In this document: positions 7,820-14,018 of the stretch, in pieces
Numbering within the stretch: position 1 is the first letter of the stretch
Layout: every line of letters starts with the position of its first letter
NCBI GenBank assembly: GCA_009901575.1
Contig: WXYP01000001.1
Location: 310,001 to 374,000 of the forward strand
DNA from: Flavobacteriaceae bacterium R38
GTDB lineage: Bacteria > Bacteroidota > Bacteroidia > Flavobacteriales > Flavobacteriaceae
Reading direction: 5' to 3'
DNA: 64,000 nt
Made by a program: the position numbers and the translations under genes
Notes under the pieces: model-generated
Database searches by the model: none
Told to the model about the DNA's origin: nothing
Seen by the model: the letters and a program-made list of their open reading frames with translations, nothing else

Positions 7820-8398
7820 TTAGAATTCTAAATCTACAACTAGATCGAATTCGTCATATATAGTTTTATCTCCTAAGTTGTCAAAGAAACTTCCAGATCC
7901 GTATCTTAATCCGAATTTAGTTCTGTCTATTTTTAATGCTCCTGTAGCTTTACTTCCATAAATAGAAAGGTCAAACGCTATTTTTTCTGTTTTTCCTTTG
8001 ATAGTTAAATTTCCGGTTACTTTATAAGCATTTTTCCCATTAGATTTTACCTTAGTTATTACTAAAGAAGAAGTAGGATTGTTAGCAACATTAAAAAAAT
8101 CTTCAGATTTCATATGTCCGTCAAAGTTTGCTTTAGCCTTTCCGGATAAATCTTCACTGCTAATAGTAGTCATGTCGATTATAAATTCACCTCCCGTAAG
8201 TTTGTCGCCATCAAACATAAAATGTCCGGATTTAAGAGCTATGCTTCCGTAATGAGAACCCGTTACTTTATATCCTTTCCAGGTAACTTTACTGTTAGCT
8301 ACTTTTATTTCTTTTTTTTCTTCGTTTAAAGTAGTAAATGCTAATGTGCTAAAAGCTATTACCAGTGTAAGTCCGATGTTTAGAATTTTGTTTTTCAT
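7820..8398 (-). CDS. YceI family periplasmic protein
   Basis: The 192-aa product has a signal peptide (residues 1 to about 22, ending near AFTTLNEE) and a YceI domain. Diagnostic segments are SKVTWKGYKVTGSHYG near the start, GGEFIIDMTTI, HMKSEDFFNV, and VTGNLTIKGKTEKIAFDLSI. YceI proteins are lipocalin-like barrels that bind isoprenoid or amide lipids; the ligand here is unknown. It is the third gene of an operon behind MarR and nitroreductase genes, 29 bp downstream of the latter, so it is probably induced together with them. Confidence 0.93.
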   Translation of the reverse strand: MKNKILNIGLTLVIAFSTLAFTTLNEEKKEIKVANSKVTWKGYKVTGSHYGSIALKSGHFMFDGDKLTGGEFIIDMTTISSEDLSGKAKANFDGHMKSEDFFNVANNPTSSLVITKVKSNGKNAYKVTGNLTIKGKTEKIAFDLSIYGSKATGALKIDRTKFGLRYGSGSFFDNLGDKTIYDEFDLVVDLEF

Positions 8399-8427
8399 TT
8401 TTCTTTTTTAATTAATTATTTTAAAAT

Positions 8428-9060
8428 TTATATAGTATTAAATAATTCTTGAGTTGACTTTCGCACTTTGGCGAAAAACTGTGTTTTATCTTCAGAAGAT
8501 CGATATCCTATTGCAGCCGCAACTGTAGATTTTAATCCTTGCTCTTTTAATCCTAATATTTCATCGTATTTATCGGGTTCAAAACCTTCTATAGGGCAAG
8601 TGTCTATTTTTAATTGTGCAGCAGCTGAAAGTAAATTTCCTAAAGCAATATATGTCTGCTTTGCTGCCCAGTTTATTTTAGCATCCGATGTAAGTGGAGT
8701 AATCTTAGATTTCATAAAATCACCGTAATCTTTCAATTCTTCAATAGCTACACCTCTTGTGTTGGAAACATTTTCGAGATAATTATCAATAAGGTCGTCA
8801 TTAACATTAATTTCATTACAAAAAATGATGAGATGAGAAGCGTCTACTATCTGTGATTGTCCCCATGATACAGGTTGTAATTGTTTTCTAATATCATCAT
8901 TTTCTATGATAAGTACCTTGTAAGGCTGTAAACCATATGAAGAAGCAGACAAACGAATTACTTCTTTAAGTGCGTTAAGGTCTTCTTCTGAAATTTTTTT
9001 AGAAGCGTCAAATTTTTTAGTAGCGTACCTCCACTGAAGGCTTTCTATATAATTATTCAT
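8428..9060 (-). CDS. Nitroreductase family NAD(P)H-dependent oxidoreductase
   Basis: The 210-aa FMN-dependent nitroreductase begins with LQWRYATKKFDASKKIS, a typical FMN phosphate-binding start for the NfsB/DrgA group. It continues with LSASSYGLQPYKVLII and ends with the AAIGYRSSEDKTQFFAKVRKS segment seen in that group. The family reduces quinones and nitro compounds. It follows a MarR regulator by 10 bp, so it is likely a detoxification enzyme induced by the MarR ligand; the natural substrate is not evident. Confidence 0.92.
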   Translation of the reverse strand: MNNYIESLQWRYATKKFDASKKISEEDLNALKEVIRLSASSYGLQPYKVLIIENDDIRKQLQPVSWGQSQIVDASHLIIFCNEINVNDDLIDNYLENVSNTRGVAIEELKDYGDFMKSKITPLTSDAKINWAAKQTYIALGNLLSAAAQLKIDTCPIEGFEPDKYDEILGLKEQGLKSTVAAAIGYRSSEDKTQFFAKVRKSTQELFNTI

Positions 9061-9070
9061 AAATAGATTT

Positions 9071-9517
9071 TTAGAATTTGTTTAATAATATATTGAGTGT
9101 TTCTAATTCTTTTGTGTTTAATTTTGAAGTGATTGTATGCTCTGCCTTATTAATAACATTATCCATTTTTTCTAAGGAAGCAAGGCCTTCTTCTGTGATT
9201 ACAATTTCAACTTTTCTTCTATTGCTTTCGCAAATAGCTCTGCAAACTAGCTTTTTTGCAATGAGTTTATCTACCAGTCTTGAAGTGTTACTCATTTTAC
9301 TGATCATTCTTTCATTAATAGTAGATAGATTAGCTGGATTTCCTTTCTGGCCTCTTAAAATCCTTAAAACATTATATTGCTGCATAGAAACGTCGAAAGA
9401 TTTTAATCCTTCACCTATAATTTCTTTGATCATATTGTTAACAAGCATCAAGTGTATTATTGTCTTTTTATTCAAAGGAATCTCAGCTGATGTTTTAATA
9501 TATTTTTCTATATTCAT
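9071..9517 (-). CDS. MarR family transcriptional regulator
   Basis: The 148-aa winged-helix protein has the MarR layout: N-terminal dimer helix, recognition region ISKMSNTSRLVDKLIAKKLV and wing with RRKVEIVITEEG. A Cys (ICESNRR) just before the wing could be redox-sensitive, but this is speculative. It is the first gene of an operon with nitroreductase and YceI genes. A perfect 16-bp palindrome overlaps the promoter just upstream, which supports autorepression. Confidence 0.93.
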   Translation of the reverse strand: MNIEKYIKTSAEIPLNKKTIIHLMLVNNMIKEIIGEGLKSFDVSMQQYNVLRILRGQKGNPANLSTINERMISKMSNTSRLVDKLIAKKLVCRAICESNRRKVEIVITEEGLASLEKMDNVINKAEHTITSKLNTKELETLNILLNKF

Positions 9518-9528
9518 GTTGATACAAT

Positions 9529-9547
9529 ATTTGTATATACAAATGTA
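9529..9547 (-). promoter_or_regulatory. Palindromic MarR operator overlapping -7 box
   Basis: ATTTGTATATACAAAT (9529-9544) is a perfect 16-bp dyad. On the minus strand it overlaps TACATTTG (9547-9540), which matches the -7 consensus TAnnTTTG. The site is 12 bp upstream of the marR start, so repressor binding would block transcription of the operon. Binding is inferred from position and symmetry. Confidence 0.7.
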
Positions 9548-9653
9548 TGTTTATTTTTTATTTTAAAACCTGTTTAATTGATAATTTTTTGTTAAACATT
9601 CATTAATTTTGAAGAGTATTATAAATGATATCTAAATTTAGACGATAAAAAAG

Positions 9654-9672
9654 CTAAGTATTAAATACTTAG
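9654..9672. promoter_or_regulatory. 19-bp dyad upstream of thioredoxin-like operon
   Basis: CTAAGTATTAAATACTTAG is a perfect inverted repeat with a single central base. It is 22 bp upstream of the TlpA-like gene start. It could be a regulator site or a 5' hairpin; no factor can be named. Confidence 0.45.
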
Positions 9673-9694
9673 ATGTTAAATTGGAAGTTTATAA

Positions 9695-10264
9695 ATGTTT
9701 ATGAAAAGAATAATTACGCTGGTATCTTTAATGGTGTTTTTTGGTTGCAAGAGTGATAAAAAGACTGTGAGTGTTGCTAATCAAAGAGAAAATGAAACAG
9801 AAGTTTCTTTATTAAAGCCAAAAGATGTACTAATTGAGGGGGATTTAACGTTAAATGTATATGACTTTGATGGTTTTGAGCCTTTTCTCAATAAAAAGGA
9901 TGATAAAACCTATGTCATTAATTTTTGGGCGACGTGGTGTAAACCATGCATAGCAGAATTACCGAGTTTTGAACAAATTCAAGAGAAATATAAGGGTGAA
10001 AATGTCGAGGTTGTTTTAGTGAGCTTAGATTTTCCAAGGATGTATCGCTCACATGTAATACCATTTATCAAAGATAATAATCTGAAATCTTCTATAATGC
10101 TTTTAGATGACCCTAAACAAAACGACTGGATTCCAAGAGTAAATGAAGAATGGTCTGGAGCTATCCCGGCAACAATAGTTTACAATAAGGAAAAAAAGAT
10201 GTTTTTTGAACAATCTTTTGAATACGCAGAATTAGAAAATACAGTACAACAATTTTTAAAATAA
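9695..10264 (+). CDS. TlpA-like thioredoxin-fold lipoprotein
   Basis: The 189-aa product (187 aa if the second ATG at 9701 is used, which gives a more usual MKRI start) has a lipobox at FFGC18. The thioredoxin motif is FWATWCKPCIAELPSF, with Cys82 and Cys85. Its role should be thiol-disulfide exchange outside the cytoplasm, as in TlpA/ResA/DsbE proteins. It is followed after 6 bp by a second redoxin gene, so the two are co-transcribed and may act on shared substrates. Confidence 0.9.
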   Translation: MFMKRIITLVSLMVFFGCKSDKKTVSVANQRENETEVSLLKPKDVLIEGDLTLNVYDFDGFEPFLNKKDDKTYVINFWATWCKPCIAELPSFEQIQEKYKGENVEVVLVSLDFPRMYRSHVIPFIKDNNLKSSIMLLDDPKQNDWIPRVNEEWSGAIPATIVYNKEKKMFFEQSFEYAELENTVQQFLK

Positions 10265-10270
10265 GATCAA

Positions 10271-10888
10271 ATGGGACTAATTAAACACTTATCAATTGCT
10301 ATTGTCTTTTTACTAGGTGCATATACAATTGGTACAACTACCAATGTAAAAGATGGCTATAAAATAGGAGACTATGCCAGCGATTTTAAATTAACAGGAG
10401 TAGATAACAAAGACGTTTCACTTTCTGATTACAAAGATGCCAAAGGGTTTCTTGTAATTTTTACATGTAATACCTGCCCATATGCAGTAGCTTATGAAGA
10501 CAGGATAATTGCCTTAAATGAAAAATATGCTTCACAAGGAGTACCGGTTATTGCTATTAATCCTAATAATCCAAAAAAGCAACCGGGAGATAGTTTTGAT
10601 TTGATGAAAGAAAGAGCAAAAGAAAAAGGATTTACTTTTCCATACCTGTTGGATGATGGACAAAAAGTATATCCACAATATGGCGCTACAAGAACACCTC
10701 ACGTATTTTTACTTGAAAAAACTGCTAAAGGAAATAAAGTAAGGTATATAGGTGCTATAGATGATAATTACCAGGATGCTTCTTCTGTAGAGGCAAAATA
10801 TGTAGAAGATGCAGTAGATGCAATGTTGAGTGGTAAAGAAATCGAAATCACCAGCACTAAAGCCATTGGATGTTCTATTAAAGTTTAA
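10271..10888 (+). CDS. Thioredoxin-like/AhpC-TSA family protein
   Basis: The 205-aa product has an N-terminal hydrophobic segment (about residues 5-21), probably a signal peptide. A thioredoxin fold follows, with the unusual active site TCNTCPYA (Cys66, Cys69). The downstream TRTPHVFLL carries the cis-Pro of the fold. Similar CxxC redoxin proteins of unknown substrate are common in Flavobacteria. It is the second gene of a two-gene unit with the TlpA-like lipoprotein. Confidence 0.87.
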   Translation: MGLIKHLSIAIVFLLGAYTIGTTTNVKDGYKIGDYASDFKLTGVDNKDVSLSDYKDAKGFLVIFTCNTCPYAVAYEDRIIALNEKYASQGVPVIAINPNNPKKQPGDSFDLMKERAKEKGFTFPYLLDDGQKVYPQYGATRTPHVFLLEKTAKGNKVRYIGAIDDNYQDASSVEAKYVEDAVDAMLSGKEIEITSTKAIGCSIKV

Positions 10889-10922
10889 GCTTTCCTTAAA
10901 CAGGCAAAATGAATTAATTTTT

Positions 10923-10930
10923 TATTTTTG
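10923..10930 (+). promoter_or_regulatory. Probable promoter of rhodanese gene, -7 box TATTTTTG
   Basis: TATTTTTG matches TAnnTTTG and lies 17 bp before the ATG at 10948. No clear -33 box is visible, so the 5' leader would be very short. Confidence 0.45.
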
Positions 10931-10947
10931 AAAACAAAAAAATAGAA

Positions 10948-11259
10948 ATGGCAGATCTTACACAAGAAGAATGGGTTGAACAACTCGAAAAAGATGATAA
11001 CACAGTAATTTTAGATGTTAGAACCATTGAAGAAGTAGAAGAAGGTTATATCCCAAATTCAAAACATATAGATATTTACCTGGGTCAGGGGTTTGTTGAT
11101 GAAGTTGAAAAACTGGATAAATCGAAGAATTATTATATCTATTGCAGATCTGGTAACCGAAGCGGTCAGGCATGCACAATTATGAATCAATTGGGATTTG
11201 AAAATACCTATAATTTAATGGGAGGATTCAATGAATGGGAAGGCGAAGTAGCTGAATAA
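10948..11259 (+). CDS. Rhodanese-like domain protein
   Basis: The 103-aa product is a single rhodanese domain of the GlpE/PspE size. The active-site Cys66 lies in the loop YCRSGNRSGQA, preceded by the conserved ILDVRTIEEVEEGYIPNS. No signal peptide is present, so it is cytoplasmic. It probably carries persulfide sulfur; the partner is unknown. It lies 59 bp after the redoxin gene with its own -7 box and is closed by a strong terminator. Confidence 0.93.
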   Translation: MADLTQEEWVEQLEKDDNTVILDVRTIEEVEEGYIPNSKHIDIYLGQGFVDEVEKLDKSKNYYIYCRSGNRSGQACTIMNQLGFENTYNLMGGFNEWEGEVAE

Positions 11260-11277
11260 AATTCTTTTAACAATATT

Positions 11278-11316
11278 AAAAAAAGCTAGAAAAGTCAATT
11301 TTCTAGCTTTTTTTAT
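11278..11316. terminator. Bidirectional terminator after rhodanese gene
   Basis: AAAGCTAGAAAA and TTTTCTAGCTTT form a long perfect stem around a 5-nt loop (GTCAA), with a T-run to the right and A-run to the left. It serves the rhodanese gene on + and the small peptide gene at 11327-11488 on -. Confidence 0.88.
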
Positions 11317-11326
11317 ATTCAAATAA

Positions 11327-11488
11327 TTAGCAATTATGAAAAGAAGGAATACACAAACCGGCATTATCTGCTGTATTTCTACTGGCATCTTCTCCATACC
11401 CTCCTTTTACTTTTTGCAACCCTTCATTGTTTAATTTCCCTATTCGGAATTTATTTAATTCTAACTTTTTTAAAGATTTAGTTTCCAT
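11327..11488 (-). CDS. Double-glycine leader peptide, candidate RiPP/lanthipeptide-like precursor
   Basis: This is a 53-codon ORF that starts METKSLKKLELNKFRIGKLN and continues with NNEGLQKVKGG; Gly29-Gly30 end the leader. The KKLxLNKFRIxKL...VKGG leader is the pattern of Bacteroidota GG-leader natural-product precursors (class I lanthipeptide-like). Cleavage after GG would leave a 23-residue core (31-53) with Cys46 and a C-terminal Cys53, two Ser and one Thr. No tailoring enzyme or ABC transporter-protease is within the window, so it is an orphan precursor. It lies opposite the rhodanese gene and shares its terminator. Two 9-bp direct repeats lie about 100 bp upstream. Confidence 0.75.
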   Translation of the reverse strand: METKSLKKLELNKFRIGKLNNEGLQKVKGGYGEDASRNTADNAGLCIPSFHNC

Positions 11489-11836
11489 AATAATTCTTTT
11501 ATGTACTACCTACTCTGTTAAATAAGATTTTCGGCTTCCTCTTTCTACATTTAAAATTCGCATTATTATAATTTAACAGCGGTTTGATGTGATCAATATG
11601 CTTTATGATGTGATTTAATCCTTAAAATAAATGATGATATTAATTTGATGGGGTTTCATCATGAATATCCTTAAGTTTATACCGTAATGATATGAGATAA
11701 AACTATTTTCTTTATCGTTTATATAATTGATGCAGTATTACCATGATTAGATAATAAGTAAAGTTGTGGATTATAAAAACGAAGATGCTTCTTTTCTTTT
11801 CGATAAGAAACCTAATCATTGTATTTTGTTGATGAT
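11489..11836. other. Intergenic region upstream of the GG-leader peptide gene
   Basis: No ORF with family features was seen in these 348 bp. The stretch contains the repeated TGATGTGAT elements and several further TGATG words at 11632 and 11646. On the minus strand it is the presumed regulatory region of the peptide gene; no TAnnTTTG box was found with confidence. Confidence 0.6.
11585..11614. repeat. Two identical 9-bp direct repeats spaced 21 bp
   Basis: TGATGTGAT occurs at 11585-11593 and 11606-11614, exactly 21 bp start to start (two helical turns, 12-bp spacer). This is the geometry of LytTR/AgrA-type operators upstream of bacteriocin genes, here 97-126 bp upstream of the peptide start on the minus strand. 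A chance match in AT-rich DNA cannot be excluded. Confidence 0.5.
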
Positions 11837-12688
11837 TTATTGAGCGTCATCCAGAATTTTTAGAAAAGTAGCAGGTTCTGGACGTACTCTGTAATTATCA
11901 GTTAAATCTGCAAATATGATTTTACCGTTTTTGTCGGTTATAATCACTGTAGGCATTACTGTATCACTATTATATCCAAGAGCTTGAAAACCAGCAGGAA
12001 TTCCGTTTTTGCTTGAAATACCAAGTTGTTTGGCAGCTTTATTTTCAGTATCGACCATGAAATGGAAATTAACAGCGTGTTTTTTTGCTAATGATCTGGT
12101 GAATTTATGTGGTTGCGGACTTATTAAAATGACTTGAGCTTCTCTTTTTTCCAATTCTTTATATTGTTCTGAAACTTCTTTGATTTGTGCCATACATAAA
12201 GGACACCAATTACCTCTGTAGAATAAGTAGATAGCAGATTTTCCTTTAAATGCCGATGTGGTTATTGTTACCTTATTTATATCTTCTAACTGAAATTCTG
12301 GTAATAGTCGCCCTGGAATTATATTGGCTTTATCTCTGTTTTTAAACACAGAGAACCATTTTATATATAAAATCCACCCGGTAATTAATAGAAAACTGAA
12401 CAAAATCTCTTTAACTAAATAATTACCACCTAAAATATCACCCGCTATGCTAAGTAAAAAACCTGTAGCAATCAATACGGAATGAACATTTAAGTTTCTT
12501 TGCGTTCTGGGAACTGGTTTTAAAAATAAACCGGCGAAAAAGACAACTACAACAGAAGCGCTTAATAATCGTCCATAATTTCCAAGTGGTAGCGGATTAG
12601 AAACAATGAACAAAATTTCATTTATTAAAATGAATAAGCATAGCACCGGAAAGACGCTTATGAATAAAGATTTGATATAATTAGTCAT
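11837..12688 (-). CDS. Membrane-anchored AhpC/TSA-type redoxin
   Basis: The 283-aa product has four hydrophobic segments in residues 8-112. A peroxiredoxin/AhpC-TSA-like domain follows from about 125 onward. The redox motif is YRGNWCPLCMAQIKE (Cys162, Cys165), the CxxC version of the YRGxWCPxC motif seen in redoxins with bacterioferritin comigratory-like folds. The location of the domain (periplasmic or cytoplasmic) was not resolved. It is monocistronic, divergent from the DUF2851 gene with only 52 bp between them. Confidence 0.82.
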   Translation of the reverse strand: MTNYIKSLFISVFPVLCLFILINEILFIVSNPLPLGNYGRLLSASVVVVFFAGLFLKPVPRTQRNLNVHSVLIATGFLLSIAGDILGGNYLVKEILFSFLLITGWILYIKWFSVFKNRDKANIIPGRLLPEFQLEDINKVTITTSAFKGKSAIYLFYRGNWCPLCMAQIKEVSEQYKELEKREAQVILISPQPHKFTRSLAKKHAVNFHFMVDTENKAAKQLGISSKNGIPAGFQALGYNSDTVMPTVIITDKNGKIIFADLTDNYRVRPEPATFLKILDDAQ

Positions 12689-12740
12689 TTACATTTGTAA
12701 GATTATTCTTATTTTTATAACAACTTTAATTAAGTTTAAA

Positions 12741-14018
12741 ATGAGAGAAGACTTTTTGCATTATCTCTGGAAACATGGAAAATTTGAAAATACTAAATTA
12801 AATACAACTCAGGGGGAAGTTATACAGATTTTTTCTGTAGGAGAACATAATTTAAATGCTGGTCCCGATTTTTTCAATGTGAAATTATCGATAGCAGGCC
12901 AATTATGGGCTGGTAACCTGGAAATACATATAAAATCTTCAGATTGGTATGTACATCATCACGAAAAAGATATCCGTTATAACAACGTAGTACTTCATGT
13001 AGTGTGGCAAGATGATATGGTGGTATTCAGGAAAGATGAAAGTATTATCCCTACCCTGGAGCTTAAAAGATATGTTTCTGAAAAATTAATATCAAACTAT
13101 GAGACATTACTTAAAAGAGAGAAAAAATTTATCAATTGCGAAAAAAATATAAGAAATATAAATCGTTTCATTTTAAATAACTGGAAAGAACGTTTATATA
13201 TAGAACGGCTTGAGCAAAAATCAAAACCGATATTTAAAGAACTTGAAGCTTCAAAAAATGATTGGGAGGCGACTTTATTCAGAATGTTGGCAAAGAATTT
13301 TGGTTTAACAGTCAACGGGGATGCATTTTATGAGATGGCCAAAATGATTCCTTTTGATATTATCAGAAAGATTCAGCATGATGCATTATCATTAGAAGCA
13401 CTCTTATTTGGAGTTTCCGGATTATTAAAAAACGATAATGATGTTGAAAATGTTTATCAAAAAGAATTATTGGAAAGGTTTAACTTTTTAAAAAGAAAGT
13501 TTAGTGACATAAAAGCCTCTCAATTTACTCCTAAATTTTTTAGGTTACGCCCTAATAATTTCCCGACAATTCGATTATCCCAATTAGCAATGGTATATAC
13601 CAACTACAGAAATGTATTTTCAAAATTAATCCTATCAAAAAATATAGAGGAGACATTTGTAGTATTGAATGTAAGAGCTTCAGATTATTGGGAGACACAT
13701 TATACATTTGGAAAAACATCAGCATATCGCAAAAAAAACGTCAGTAAAGAGTTTATTTCACTTCTGATCATTAATACAATTATTCCTTTGCAATTTTGCT
13801 ATGCTCGTTATAAAGGAGATGCTATTGATGAAGAATTGATAGCGCGGATTACTGCGTTACCTGCAGAAAAAAATCAGATTATAGAAAAATTTAAGGCTTT
13901 AAAGTTAGAATTAGATTCTGCTATAGATAGCCAGGCCTTATTACAACTGTATCGATATTATTGCACTCAAAACCAATGTTTACATTGTGCAATAGGAAAC
14001 GCAATATTAAAAAGTTAA
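12741..14018 (+). CDS. DUF2851 family protein
   Basis: The 425-aa product begins MREDFLHYLWKHGKF and continues with GEVIQIFSVGEHNLNAGPDFFN, GNLEIHIKSSDWYVHHH and NVVLHVVW, the hallmark of the Bacteroidota DUF2851 family. The acidic and His residues in that first third resemble a nuclease-like core, but no function is established. The C-terminus carries a CTQNQCLHCAIGN cluster (three Cys, one His), perhaps metal-binding. There is no signal peptide, so it is cytoplasmic. It overlaps the 3' end of the convergent subtilase gene by 4 bp. Confidence 0.88.
   Translation: MREDFLHYLWKHGKFENTKLNTTQGEVIQIFSVGEHNLNAGPDFFNVKLSIAGQLWAGNLEIHIKSSDWYVHHHEKDIRYNNVVLHVVWQDDMVVFRKDESIIPTLELKRYVSEKLISNYETLLKREKKFINCEKNIRNINRFILNNWKERLYIERLEQKSKPIFKELEASKNDWEATLFRMLAKNFGLTVNGDAFYEMAKMIPFDIIRKIQHDALSLEALLFGVSGLLKNDNDVENVYQKELLERFNFLKRKFSDIKASQFTPKFFRLRPNNFPTIRLSQLAMVYTNYRNVFSKLILSKNIEETFVVLNVRASDYWETHYTFGKTSAYRKKNVSKEFISLLIINTIIPLQFCYARYKGDAIDEELIARITALPAEKNQIIEKFKALKLELDSAIDSQALLQLYRYYCTQNQCLHCAIGNAILKS

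Noticed and set aside
9078-9566. 162-aa plus-strand frame opposite the MarR gene
   Set aside because: It is a hydrophobic artefact of the AT-rich antisense strand, with no family features and fully overlapping a clear MarR gene and its operator.
11215-11397. 60-aa minus-strand frame opposite the rhodanese 3' end
   Set aside because: It is hydrophobic and runs through the terminator hairpin and the antisense of the rhodanese gene; the other minus frame (11327-11488) has the recognisable leader.
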